The notes under the pieces are model-generated. The model was not told the DNA's origin, did not search any database, and saw only the letters and a program-made list of their open reading frames with translations. Shown in pieces: positions 1 through 9,160 of a stretch of 64,000 nt of DNA (positions within the stretch are counted from its first letter, which is position 1; every line of letters begins with the position of its first letter). Both the position numbers and the translations under genes were made by a program. Source of the stretch: Sphaerothrix epifaneia (GTDB lineage Bacteria; Cyanobacteriota; Cyanobacteriia; Phormidesmidales; Phormidesmidaceae); contig NZ_JBHZOL010000089.1 of NCBI RefSeq assembly GCF_042788235.1, forward strand, positions 1 through 64,000. The letters are read 5' to 3'.

Positions 1-45
1 CCCATCTTCTCCGCGTCCCCCCATCTCCACCTCCCCCTCTCCAGC
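1..45. repeat. Pyrimidine-rich low-complexity tract
   Basis: The window opens in a C/T-rich tract on the plus strand. Bases 11-28 recur exactly, in opposite orientation, at 39122-39139, inside the large purine/pyrimidine element upstream of the propeller gene. The two sites are therefore probably members of one dispersed intergenic repeat family. The left edge is cut by the window. Confidence 0.6.
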
Positions 46-152
46 GATCCTAAAGATCCTGTTGCGATTTTCCATCGATCGCCTCATTGTTTCCTAAGCT
101 GCAGCCATTACACTACTTGTTGAGTGTCTTAGAACAATAGGTTTAGATCACT

Positions 153-1739
153 ATGGATGCTGCCGCACTCTGGCAACGGTACCAAGACTGGCTATTCTAC
201 GATGCGGGATTGGGGTTTTATCTCGACATCAGCCGTATGCGCTTTGATGAGGCATTTGTGGAGCAGATGCAGCCACGCTTTAACAAAGCCTTTGAGGATA
301 TGGCTGCACTAGAGGCAGGCGCGATCGCCAATCCTGACGAAAACCGTATGGTAGGCCATTATTGGTTGAGAGATCCCGATCTGGCACCTACGTCTATCAT
401 TCGCCAAGACATCATTGACACCTTAGTCTATATCGAAGAATTTTCTAGCAAAGTGCGGACTGGGGTAATTCATCCTCCCGATCGCGAAAAATTTACCGAT
501 ATTCTTTCCATTGGCATCGGCGGTTCTGCTTTAGGGCCTCAGTTTGTGGCTCAAGCCCTAGGCCCTGATTTTCCACCGTTAGAAGTTCATTTCATCGATA
601 ACACCGACCCCGAAGGCATCGATCGAACGCTATCTCGGTTAGCTGAGCGTCTATCAACCACTCTGGTAATCGTGACCTCTAAATCAGGCGGCACGCAAGA
701 AACGCGCAACGGCATGATCGAGACAAAATATCGATATGAAGCCCAAGGACTGGACTTTTCAAAGTATGCGATCGCCGTCACAGGCGCTAGCAGCAATCTA
801 GAAAAAATGGCTCACAGTCAGGGCTGGCTAGCCACCTTCCCCATGCATGATTGGGTGGGTGGCCGCACTTCTGAGCTTTCAGCGGTGGGTTTATTACCTG
901 CGGCGCTTCAAGGTATTGACATTCGCTCAATTCTAGGCGGTGCCAAGCAAATGGACGGGGTAACGCGGACTCCCGAACTCAGCCAAAATCCAGCCGCCTT
1001 GTTGGCTTTGGCTTGGTACCACGCTGGCAACGGCAAGGGCGAAAAAGACATGGTGATTTTGCCCTACAAAGATAGCCTGCTGCTGTTTAGCCGCTACCTA
1101 CAGCAGCTAGTGATGGAATCTTTGGGGAAAGAGAAAGATCTAGACGGCAATGTGGTTTACCAGGGTATTGCCGTTTACGGTAACAAAGGATCTACCGATC
1201 AACATGCCTATGTTCAGCAACTGCGTGAGGGGGTACCCAGCTTTTTTGTCACCTTCATTGAAGTTTTAGAAGACCGACAGGGTGAGTCTGTACAGGTTGA
1301 ACCAGGGATTACCTCTGGCGACTATCTGTTTGGTTTTTTGCAAGGCACGCGGCAAGCGCTGTTTGACAATGGCCGCGAGTCAATTACGCTCACCATTCCC
1401 CAAGTCAATGCCCATACCGTCGGCGCGCTAATTGCGCTTTATGAACGCGCAGTCGGGCTTTACGCATCGCTGGTAAACATTAATGCTTACCACCAACCTG
1501 GCGTTGAAGCGGGCAAGAAAGCAGCCGCTAGTGTTTTAGAACTGCAGTTGCAAGCGGTTCAGATTCTTCAAGCCGCAGAAGAACCTTTGTCGCTTCAGTC
1601 TTTGGCAGAAAAAATGGGGGCTACTCACGATATCGAAACTGTCTACAAACTTGTGCGCCACCTGCACGCTAACCAGCGACAGGTTGTTATTCAGGGAGAT
1701 CCCGGTCTGCCCAGCGAAATCAGGTTGTCGGCGCTTTGA
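153..1739 (+). CDS. pgi: Glucose-6-phosphate isomerase
   Basis: Cytosolic enzyme that interconverts glucose-6-phosphate and fructose-6-phosphate, linking gluconeogenesis, glycogen metabolism and the oxidative pentose phosphate pathway. The 528-residue product has the usual cyanobacterial length. Family signatures are visible: the phosphate-binding GIGGSALGP (121-129), TSKSGGTQETRN (175-186), a GGRTSELSAVG stretch and KGSTDQHAY near the catalytic His. The last ~70 residues form a helical extension resembling a small winged-helix fold, as in other cyanobacterial Pgi proteins. It starts at ATG 153 after a 100-base leader and is followed by a kinase-signalling block on the other strand, so it is probably monocistronic. 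Function is secure from the motifs. Confidence 0.96.
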   Translation: MDAAALWQRYQDWLFYDAGLGFYLDISRMRFDEAFVEQMQPRFNKAFEDMAALEAGAIANPDENRMVGHYWLRDPDLAPTSIIRQDIIDTLVYIEEFSSKVRTGVIHPPDREKFTDILSIGIGGSALGPQFVAQALGPDFPPLEVHFIDNTDPEGIDRTLSRLAERLSTTLVIVTSKSGGTQETRNGMIETKYRYEAQGLDFSKYAIAVTGASSNLEKMAHSQGWLATFPMHDWVGGRTSELSAVGLLPAALQGIDIRSILGGAKQMDGVTRTPELSQNPAALLALAWYHAGNGKGEKDMVILPYKDSLLLFSRYLQQLVMESLGKEKDLDGNVVYQGIAVYGNKGSTDQHAYVQQLREGVPSFFVTFIEVLEDRQGESVQVEPGITSGDYLFGFLQGTRQALFDNGRESITLTIPQVNAHTVGALIALYERAVGLYASLVNINAYHQPGVEAGKKAAASVLELQLQAVQILQAAEEPLSLQSLAEKMGATHDIETVYKLVRHLHANQRQVVIQGDPGLPSEIRLSAL

Positions 1740-1792
1740 GTCTAGTCACACCAACACGGGCTAACGACGGAAGCAGGCGATCGCCGGATCTA

Positions 1793-1825
1793 GCCCAAAA
1801 AACACTGGTTTACTGAGTTTTGGGC
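1793..1825 (+). terminator. Possible hairpin terminator after pgi
   Basis: GCCCAAAA (1793-1800) and TTTTGGGC (1818-1825) form a perfect 8-bp stem with a 17-nt loop about 55 bases after the pgi stop. There is no T-run after the stem, so termination is only a possibility. Confidence 0.3.
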
Positions 1826-1998
1826 GGGGAACTTTAAAGGTAGGCTCTCGCGTTTGATTAAACACCAGGGTCATTGGGCAGAGAAAATGTAAGCTTTCGC
1901 AACAATATGTATCTCTCCCTAAACTTCAAGCCACCTAGTCTGCTAGCGCTTGTAAACTTCGCCTACGCTAGAAGTAGCGACTTGAGCCTGCAATCCCT

Positions 1999-2664
1999 AT
2001 GCCGTTGACCATTCTAGTTGTGGATGATGAAGAAGGTACTCGCCTCTCGATTGGAGAATTTTTGCGGCTATCGGGTTATTCCGTAATTGTCGCTAGTAAT
2101 GGGCGCGAGGCGCTAAAGCTAGTTGAAAAACAACAGCCTCACCTGATCATTACCGATATTGCCATGCCTCAGGTTGACGGCTATGAACTGATTCAACAAC
2201 TGCGCCAGCATCCTCCTTTTCGTCTACTACCTGTTGTTTTTTTGACGGCTCGCAATGAAACCCAAGATCGGGTTCGTGGTTACCAATTGGGGTGCGATGT
2301 TTATTTGCCAAAGCCGTTTGAATTAGAAGAACTAGGCGCAGTCGTCCGTAATTTACTAGAGCGCACTCAAATCATCCAAAATTCTTGGCTACAACAGCTA
2401 CAGATGGCGGCAGTGCCATCACAGTTTGCCCACGCCGCTGTTACCGCCGAACCGCTGAGAGGTTCATCCCCCGAACTCACTTCACGCGAACAAGATGTTT
2501 TGGTGTTGCTAGCAGGTGGGTTATCTAATGCTCAAATCGGCGATCGCCTTTTTCTCAGTCCTCGAACCGTCGAAAAATACGTCAGTAGCTTGCTACGCAA
2601 AACTGAAACGAGCAATCGAGCCGAACTGGTTCGTTTTGCCTTAGATCACCATTTAATTAAGTAA
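1999..2664 (+). CDS. Response regulator, REC-LuxR (NarL/FixJ type)
   Basis: Two-component transcription factor of 221 residues. The receiver domain (about 3-125) keeps the acidic pair DDEE, the phosphoacceptor Asp53 in TDIAMP and the conserved Lys105 in LPKPFE. A C-terminal LuxR/GerE helix-turn-helix (about 157-218) carries LTSREQDVL and SPRTVEKYV, typical of NarL-like regulators and plastid Ycf29 relatives. It is expected to bind DNA as a phosphorylation-controlled dimer. It converges, with 4 bases between stops, on the REC-GGDEF-EAL gene, and no kinase gene lies on its own strand, so its partner may be one of the two hybrid kinases nearby. The target genes cannot be read from the sequence. 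Confidence 0.9.
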   Translation: MPLTILVVDDEEGTRLSIGEFLRLSGYSVIVASNGREALKLVEKQQPHLIITDIAMPQVDGYELIQQLRQHPPFRLLPVVFLTARNETQDRVRGYQLGCDVYLPKPFELEELGAVVRNLLERTQIIQNSWLQQLQMAAVPSQFAHAAVTAEPLRGSSPELTSREQDVLVLLAGGLSNAQIGDRLFLSPRTVEKYVSSLLRKTETSNRAELVRFALDHHLIK

Positions 2665-2668
2665 AAAC

Positions 2669-4459
2669 TTAGAAAAACTGCTGTTTTTCTCGCAATAAAG
2701 CCAAAGTTGCTTCCGCAGCTTGAGGTTTAGAAAAAAAGTAGCCCTGCCCCAGTTTGCAACCCAACTCTCTTACTAAAGTCAGTTGATGAGAAGTTTCAAT
2801 CCCTTCAGCAATAACCTCCATATGCATTGTGCGGGCAATATTTACGATCAAAGCAGCAATACTGTCATCGAGAGGCTGATTTTCTAAGCCTTGAACAAAG
2901 GATTGATCAATTTTGAGAAAATTAACTGGTAGTCTTTGCAAAGCGCTAAGGGATGAATAGCTACGGCCAAAATCATCTAAGCTCAGTTTTAATCCCCGCT
3001 CTTGCAGCACTTGTAGCATTGAAATTGAAAATTCAGTGTCAAAAACAATAGAGCTTTCGGTAATTTCAACTCTCAAATTTTGCGGTGAAAGTTTTGTTTC
3101 TTCGAGGATGTAATCTACTTGGCGCAACAGCGTATTTTGAGCCAAATGTTTAGGGGAAATATTCAGGCTTACTGACAAATCGGCATCAACTAACTGCTGC
3201 TTTTGCCAAGCTTGGAGCTGTTGAGCCGCCTGTTTCATCACCAGAAAATCAATTTCTGAAATTAGCCCGGTTTCTTCCGCTAGGCTGATAAAAACACCGG
3301 GCTGAATAGCGCCCTGCGTGGGATGATGCCAGTGAGCCAAAGCCTCTAATCCAGCAATTTGGCCATTTTGTAAATTGATGATGGGTTGATACAAAACCGC
3401 GATCGCCTGCTGTTCAATTGCGGTTCGCAAATCGGTTTCTAAGTTGAGAGATTGCAAACTCTCGTCTCGCGAACTGGTTTCAAACAACTGATAGCGCCCT
3501 TGCCCTGAAAGTTTAGCTTGATGCAAAGCTTTATTGACATCTCGTAGCAAATGCTCAGGCTGGGTATGATGAACATCGCCTAAAACAATGCCCATACTAA
3601 TGCTGAGAAAAATATCGCGTTCTCGCACGCTAAAGGGCTGGGCAAAGGCTGCCAGAATTTTGTCTGCTAATTGCAATACTGCCTGCTGACTAGCAATATC
3701 GACAAGTAAAAGAGCAAACTCGTCTTCGCCAAAGCGTGACAGCACATCGCGCTTTGGCATTAGCTGTTTGATTCGTTCGGCAACGTCTTTGAGTAGTTGG
3801 TCACCCGCGTCGTGTCCGAGCGCGTCGTTGATGGTTTTGAAGCGATCGCAGTCTATAAACAAGACAGCAAAGTCATAGTTTTCTGAAGCTTGCGATTTGA
3901 ACAGCTTTTTTTCCAGCCGTTGCACAAACAAAGTGCGATTTGGCAACCCTGTGAGCTTGTCTTGAAAAGCCAGCTCTAAAAGCTGAGCATTGGCAAGTTC
4001 TAGCTGTTGCGTCCGCTCCTGTACTCGCTCTTCTAACGCAACGTTGAGACTTTCTAGTTCGTGGTTAACCGCTCGCAGCGCTAACTGATGACGGACGCGG
4101 GCAATCACCTCCTCAAACTGAAAAGGTTTCGCAATATAGTCTGCAGCCCCTACGTTAAAGGCCTTTACTTTGTCAAACGGGTCGTTGAGGGCACTGAGAA
4201 AAATGATGGGGGCAGCAGCGGTTACTGGATTTGTTTTGAGCTGTTGACAGACCTCATAACCGCTCATTTCCGGCATCAAAATATCTAGCAAAATCAAATC
4301 GGGTAAGAGTGTCTGTACCGATTTAATCGCCATAGAGCCGCTGGTTGCCTTACGCACTTCGTAACCTTCATGCGTCAAAACCTCAGAGAGCAGACGCAGG
4401 TTATCGGGATTATCATCCACAATCAAGATACTGCTGCTGGTGGCGGGAGGACTTTGCAT
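2669..4459 (-). CDS. Response regulator with GGDEF and EAL domains
   Basis: A 596-residue c-di-GMP signalling protein. Order: receiver domain (about 10-130, phosphoacceptor Asp59 in LLDILMP, Lys112 in AKPFQ), coiled-coil linker, GGDEF domain (about 165-330) and EAL phosphodiesterase domain (about 340-590). The cyclase signature reads GEDEF (244-248), so the second glycine is lost and cyclase activity is doubtful. The EAL motif is present (372-374) but the following conserved Arg is His376. Other phosphodiesterase signatures look intact: NISPKHL, DDFGRSYSS, LKIDQSF and EVIAEGIET. The protein may therefore mainly degrade c-di-GMP, with the GGDEF domain regulating it. It is the last gene of the minus-strand kinase operon, 21 bases after the preceding gene. 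Confidence 0.92.
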   Translation of the reverse strand: MQSPPATSSSILIVDDNPDNLRLLSEVLTHEGYEVRKATSGSMAIKSVQTLLPDLILLDILMPEMSGYEVCQQLKTNPVTAAAPIIFLSALNDPFDKVKAFNVGAADYIAKPFQFEEVIARVRHQLALRAVNHELESLNVALEERVQERTQQLELANAQLLELAFQDKLTGLPNRTLFVQRLEKKLFKSQASENYDFAVLFIDCDRFKTINDALGHDAGDQLLKDVAERIKQLMPKRDVLSRFGEDEFALLLVDIASQQAVLQLADKILAAFAQPFSVRERDIFLSISMGIVLGDVHHTQPEHLLRDVNKALHQAKLSGQGRYQLFETSSRDESLQSLNLETDLRTAIEQQAIAVLYQPIINLQNGQIAGLEALAHWHHPTQGAIQPGVFISLAEETGLISEIDFLVMKQAAQQLQAWQKQQLVDADLSVSLNISPKHLAQNTLLRQVDYILEETKLSPQNLRVEITESSIVFDTEFSISMLQVLQERGLKLSLDDFGRSYSSLSALQRLPVNFLKIDQSFVQGLENQPLDDSIAALIVNIARTMHMEVIAEGIETSHQLTLVRELGCKLGQGYFFSKPQAAEATLALLREKQQFF

Positions 4460-4480
4460 AAACTCTTTCTCTGGGATTGA

Positions 4481-6235
4481 TTAAGCAGCGTCTAGACCTG
4501 CCCGCTGCAAACATTTCAAAATTTGGTCAAACTGGAACTCATCGGCAAGCGCGGTTATTGCTTTTGAAAGGGCAAGTTGCTCGGCAGGAACCTGTTGAAC
4601 CAGGTTGTAAATCAAGCGATCGCTGCCTTGGGCAGCAGCTTGATAAACCGCTTGCAGCCAGTCGTGAGGCATTTGTTGCAGGGTTTCGATTTGTAGTTCT
4701 AAAGGCAAAGCAACAGGTTGTTCAGGCGGTCGTGAGGCTGCTTCGTAAAGATAGCGTAAGCCCAAGTGCTGCTGAAGCTTACCTAGTAGCACTTCTCGGC
4801 GAACTGGCTTAGAAACCAGATCCGTCCATTGAGCTGCTCGGATCTGTTCTGCCGTAAGCTGGTTAGCGGTCAGCACCAGAATGGGCAAGGCGGGCGCTTG
4901 CGCTTTGATTTGCTGAGTGGCTTCATAGCCATCCATTTTAGGCATACGCATATCCATAAAAATGAGATCAGGCTGGCACTGTTGCCAGATCTGCACCGCT
5001 TGCTGGCCGTCAATAGCCTGTTTCACCTTAAAACCAATCTCTCCTAAAATCCTAGCCATAAGAGAACGGCTCACAGGATCATCATCAACCACCAAAATTT
5101 GATACGCTGGCTGATCTGAGGCTAGCCCAACTATCTGGTTTTGAGTCTGTGCTTGCGCGTCTGATCCTTCGGGTTCAGTTAGCCATATGGGCAGTTCACA
5201 GACTGCCACTAAATCGCTTTCAGCCCCAATGCGCAGCGTACCGCCTAGCATTTGAATCAGTTTTTGGCTAATGGTCAATCTGAGATTCCAGCCATCGGGA
5301 TTTTGCTGCTGAGTGGCTTCGAGCAGATGCGATCGCAGTTGAGCGACATTCGCCGACGAGCTAAACACCTGTAAGCGCAAAACCATCTCGCTAGCAGAGG
5401 TGGCTACCGATTCAACGGCTATATGAAGCGGTTCAGATTGAGAAAGTCTAATAATACTGCTCAGTAAACTGAGCAAGCTCTGACGGAGTTTACCTTCGTC
5501 AGCTTTAACGTAAGTGGGAACCTCTGCTGCCAAATCAAACTGTAGCGGTAGCCCTTGAGCCTCTGCCTTGAGGCTCAAAATTTGTTCAAGCCCTGTCAGC
5601 AAATTGCGCAAACTCAGCGGCGCATAGTTTAAGCTAGCCTGCCCTGCCTTGATCTTACCAAGTTCGACTAAGTCGCTGATCAAATTGAGGAGTTGTTCGC
5701 CACTGCGCTCAATGATACTCAATAGCTCATGGTGGTTACTGGCTAACGTTTGATCGCGCTGCATTAGCTGAGTAAACCCCAAAATTGCGTTGAGCGGTGT
5801 CCGCAATTCATGCCCCATATAGGCCAGCATAGCGCCGTCGTCTAGGTCTGGCAGCCCCTGAGCTAAGGGTGAATCGACTTCCCAGCACAGACAAACAAGC
5901 TGAGTCGCTAGGGCGATCGCCTCGCCAGAATTGACTTGTAATTCTACTTCAAACCGCAGCCAACGCGGTGATGGTTGATCAGTCAGATTGAGACCCAACA
6001 GCATATTAGAAACCGCCTGCCCGGTCGTGAGGGCTTGCTGCGTAGGCAGTTGCTCAAACGCTAAAACCTCTCCCTGCTGATTGACAAACTGCTGCTGGCT
6101 GCCAAATACCTGACCGATAGCATCCTGCGGCAGATCCAGTAAGTGGGTGGCGACAGAATTGGCGAAAGTAATTTGTCCCGCTTCGTTGAGCAGCAGCACA
6201 CCAACTTTGGCTCTTTGCATAAGAGAGGTAAACAT
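4481..6235 (-). CDS. Hybrid histidine kinase-like protein with degenerate ATPase domain
   Basis: A 584-residue paralogue of the next gene upstream. Order: PAS-like N-terminus (1-120), HisKA dimerisation domain with His142 in GHELRTPLNA, a region matching a HATPase domain (about 205-350), receiver domain (about 378-495, Asp428 in FMDMRMP, Lys in SKPVRR) and a C-terminal helical segment of about 80 residues shared with the paralogue. The HATPase part has lost the N-box asparagines (LLSLLSSIIRLS replaces LINLLSNAIKFT) and has no DxGxGI G1 box or GTGLGL G2 box, so ATP binding is unlikely. It may act as a phosphotransfer or scaffold partner of the intact kinase. Unlike the paralogue it has no GAF domain. 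Confidence 0.88.
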   Translation of the reverse strand: MFTSLMQRAKVGVLLLNEAGQITFANSVATHLLDLPQDAIGQVFGSQQQFVNQQGEVLAFEQLPTQQALTTGQAVSNMLLGLNLTDQPSPRWLRFEVELQVNSGEAIALATQLVCLCWEVDSPLAQGLPDLDDGAMLAYMGHELRTPLNAILGFTQLMQRDQTLASNHHELLSIIERSGEQLLNLISDLVELGKIKAGQASLNYAPLSLRNLLTGLEQILSLKAEAQGLPLQFDLAAEVPTYVKADEGKLRQSLLSLLSSIIRLSQSEPLHIAVESVATSASEMVLRLQVFSSSANVAQLRSHLLEATQQQNPDGWNLRLTISQKLIQMLGGTLRIGAESDLVAVCELPIWLTEPEGSDAQAQTQNQIVGLASDQPAYQILVVDDDPVSRSLMARILGEIGFKVKQAIDGQQAVQIWQQCQPDLIFMDMRMPKMDGYEATQQIKAQAPALPILVLTANQLTAEQIRAAQWTDLVSKPVRREVLLGKLQQHLGLRYLYEAASRPPEQPVALPLELQIETLQQMPHDWLQAVYQAAAQGSDRLIYNLVQQVPAEQLALSKAITALADEFQFDQILKCLQRAGLDAA

Positions 6236-6360
6236 CAGGTAGAAATCAAAGCAAAACTATCTTATGCTCAACGCAAGCTGCACAAGCATTCCCTTAGTTT
6301 TAGCCAAAGGGTTTCTAGGTCAGAGTGCCCATTTTTTTTTGAGAAATTGTCCTTGTGTTC

Positions 6361-8820
6361 TCAATCATCAGTGTTGTTCGGCTCAACTAGCTGCATAATT
6401 TCTTCAAATCTGAAATTATCGGCTAAATGAATTAGCTGAGTCGCTAGTAGTTGCTGCTCAGCACTTAGCTGCTGAACTAGCTCATAAACCAGGCGATCGC
6501 TGCCTTGAGTAGCCGCGCGGTAGAGATTCGCCCGCCAGTCGCTAGAGGTTTGGGACAAAACAGCTAGAATTTGCTGTTCAAGCGTCCTATGGGTTAAGTC
6601 AAGCTCTTCTTTCACCCGTATCGGCGGTATATCTGCCTGCTGGTAGAGATACTCCACACCCAGATAAGCTCGCAATTTCGCCAATAGGTCTTCAACTTGA
6701 AACGGTTTGCATAAAACATCGTTACAACCTGAAGCTAAAATCTTTTGCTTCTCCGCTTCAAAGACATCAGCTGTCAGCGCCACAATCGGAATCGTCTGTC
6801 CTGCAGGCTCGGCTCGAATCATGCGTACGGCACTGTAGCCGTCCAAAACAGGCATCCGCATGTCCATCCAAATAAAATCAGGTCGCCACTGACGCCACAA
6901 ATCAATTCCTTCTTGACCGTTGTTAGCTGCCACCGTCTGAAAACCGAGATGCCCCAGCACGTCGTGTAAAAGCTGCTGGTGGCAGCTGTCATCATCCACA
7001 ATCAAAATACGATAGTTGGGTTGTTCAGCAGCCAAACCCACCGCTTTGCCTTGCAGCCCACGTAAAGCAGGCTGCGGATGAGACAGTTCATTTGCAATAG
7101 ACAAAGGCACTTCTAAAGTAAAGCTAGCGCCTGCCCCTACTTGGCTATCAACCCAAATTCGCCCTTTCATCAAGTGAGCAAATTTTTGACTAATTGCGAG
7201 TCCTAACCCGGTTCCCTCTCGCGCCTGTAGTCCTGTTTTAGTTTGGCTAAACGCCTTAAAAAGCAGATGTTGTTCTGCAGGGGCAATACCGGGGCCGCTG
7301 TCTTGAACAACAAATTGAAGCAAGACAGGGTTGTGGGTGGCAGGCAGCAAAACAGTTGGGGTAGAGACGGGATGAATCCGCAATCGCACAAAACCGACTA
7401 CCGTAAACTTAATTGCATTGCTCAGCAGATTAATTAAAATTTGCTTGAGCTTACTCTCATCTGCCATTACCCAGGCAGGCACCGCTTCTATAGGCTCAAA
7501 AATAAGCTCGAGTCCCTTGCTTTTGGCCTTAAAAAGCAGCATTTCTTCAATTTCTGCTAGAAAACTGGCGAGGTGAATTGGGGTAAGACTGAGGCTGACC
7601 TGACCTGCTTCAATTTTTGACATTTCTAAAATGTCGTTAATCAAAGCCAGTAGATGTTCTCCACTGTGGGAAATCACTTCGATGGCTTGGCGTTGATTGT
7701 TAGATAGCTCGTCATCTCGCTGCAGAACTTGGGCAAACCCCAAAATGGCGTTGAGCGGTGTCCTCAACTCATGGCTCATATGGGCTAAAAACTCGCTTTT
7801 AGCCTGGTTAGCGTTGTCGGCTATCTCTTTCGCCTGCTGTAGTTCGGCGGCTTGCTGTTGCGTCTGACTGAGCAGTTCGGCCTGCTGAACGGCGACGCCT
7901 AGCTGGCTGCTAATCGTTACAACCATTTCAACTTCGTGAGATAGCCAATGACGAGGCTGCGCATTTTGATAAACGGCTAACAGACCCCAAAGGACATCCC
8001 GACAGAAAATTGGCACGATTACATAAGCTCTAGCTTGAAACTGCTCTAAAAGTTCTAAATAGCAGTCGTCAAAACCAGCCGTGTAGATATCGCAAACGCT
8101 ACGGTAGGGTAGTCCTTTGCTGTAGATGCCACCTTGGGTTTCTTGCAGATAGGTATCTTCAATGCAATTAGTAGGATCCCCTAGCGTTTTTAGCACACAG
8201 CTTGAGCGATTGATAGTGATTTGATTCAGTTCGGGTTGATCAAGCTGGCGAGTCATGAGTAGCGGCCAGTTGGGAGCTACTGCTTCGGCTACAAATTCGC
8301 CACTCCAATCGGGTTTAAAGCGATAAATTACGGCGCGATCGCAAGCTAAAGTTTTACGCAGCTCTTCTACCGTTGAGCTGAAAATAGTTTGTAGGTCTAA
8401 GGTTTGGCGCATAGCCTGAATGACTCGCAAACCTGCTTTTTCCGGCCAAACCCGCTCTTGAAAAGACTCTGGCGCTGGATTTGGAGCGGTCATTTCGCGA
8501 ACCGTACAGATGGCAGCAACGTCGGTATTGGATTGGATAGCTGGCGGAATATCTACGTTAATTTCTAGCCAGCCCTGTAAGTCGGTCGAGGCTAAGCGCC
8601 AACCAATCACACACCCCTGAATAGAGTGTTGCTGAGCGATCGCCCGTTGAACGGGAAGTTGGTCAAAACGGATGGTACGACCTTGGTCATCGAAAAACTG
8701 GCTACCTTGGCCGAACTTCAGCTTTTGATAGGTTTCAGGAAGATGCAGGAGGGCGACCGCTGACGGATTAGCGACCAGAATTTCGCTATTGGCATTGAGC
8801 AAAAGCACTCCAACTTGCAT
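6361..8820 (-). CDS. Hybrid histidine kinase with PAS-like and cyanobacteriochrome-like GAF domains
   Basis: An 819-residue sensor kinase, first gene of a three-gene minus-strand operon. Order: PAS-like segment (1-110), GAF domain (about 130-315) of the phytochrome/cyanobacteriochrome type, HisKA with His350 in SHELRTPLN, an intact HATPase (N box with Asn464 and Asn468, G1 DSGPGI, G2 GTGLGLAIS), receiver domain (about 603-722, Asp653 in WMDMRMP, Lys705) and an 80-residue helical C-terminus shared with its paralogue. In the GAF domain, Cys253 lies exactly where cyanobacteriochromes attach bilin, but the next residue is Tyr rather than the usual His. Light sensing through a bilin is thus possible but unproven; a non-photoactive GAF is the alternative. 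Confidence 0.92.
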   Translation of the reverse strand: MQVGVLLLNANSEILVANPSAVALLHLPETYQKLKFGQGSQFFDDQGRTIRFDQLPVQRAIAQQHSIQGCVIGWRLASTDLQGWLEINVDIPPAIQSNTDVAAICTVREMTAPNPAPESFQERVWPEKAGLRVIQAMRQTLDLQTIFSSTVEELRKTLACDRAVIYRFKPDWSGEFVAEAVAPNWPLLMTRQLDQPELNQITINRSSCVLKTLGDPTNCIEDTYLQETQGGIYSKGLPYRSVCDIYTAGFDDCYLELLEQFQARAYVIVPIFCRDVLWGLLAVYQNAQPRHWLSHEVEMVVTISSQLGVAVQQAELLSQTQQQAAELQQAKEIADNANQAKSEFLAHMSHELRTPLNAILGFAQVLQRDDELSNNQRQAIEVISHSGEHLLALINDILEMSKIEAGQVSLSLTPIHLASFLAEIEEMLLFKAKSKGLELIFEPIEAVPAWVMADESKLKQILINLLSNAIKFTVVGFVRLRIHPVSTPTVLLPATHNPVLLQFVVQDSGPGIAPAEQHLLFKAFSQTKTGLQAREGTGLGLAISQKFAHLMKGRIWVDSQVGAGASFTLEVPLSIANELSHPQPALRGLQGKAVGLAAEQPNYRILIVDDDSCHQQLLHDVLGHLGFQTVAANNGQEGIDLWRQWRPDFIWMDMRMPVLDGYSAVRMIRAEPAGQTIPIVALTADVFEAEKQKILASGCNDVLCKPFQVEDLLAKLRAYLGVEYLYQQADIPPIRVKEELDLTHRTLEQQILAVLSQTSSDWRANLYRAATQGSDRLVYELVQQLSAEQQLLATQLIHLADNFRFEEIMQLVEPNNTDD

Positions 8821-9160
8821 ATTGCGTGAGTATCCTTCTGGCCAGTAAAAGTCTTTGCCTCACTGCCGACTTCAGCCCACCTTTTGACCAAGCAGCCGAA
8901 TAACGACAAAATAACGCCAGCGCAGAGGCAAAATCGAGCAATACTCTAAAAATACCCTTGCCTGCCTGAGTGATGACCTCGTCATGGGTAACAATAAACA
9001 CATTTGCGACCGAAAGCTGATTAATTTTTCGGTGCAGATTGAGGGACAAAAGCTATGAGCTAGCTGCTCAACCAAAGTTTGGGCAGCTTAGTTAATCAAA
9101 AAACTTGCCCGCAAAATTAGTTAGCAGACAAGTCTCAAATATGACTAGCCAAAAAAGCGC
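8821..9160. other. 340-base gap upstream of the hybrid kinase operon
   Basis: No convincing gene. Short minus-strand reading frames here lack a ribosome-binding site and have no recognisable domain. A 13-base palindrome, ATGAC at 8973-8977 and GTCAT at 8981-8985, lies about 150 bases upstream of the kinase start and could be an operator. No clear promoter boxes were found. Confidence 0.4.

Noticed and set aside
8786..9075. Two short minus-strand frames upstream of the hybrid kinase
   Set aside because: No ribosome-binding site, overlapping one another, and no similarity to any protein I know.
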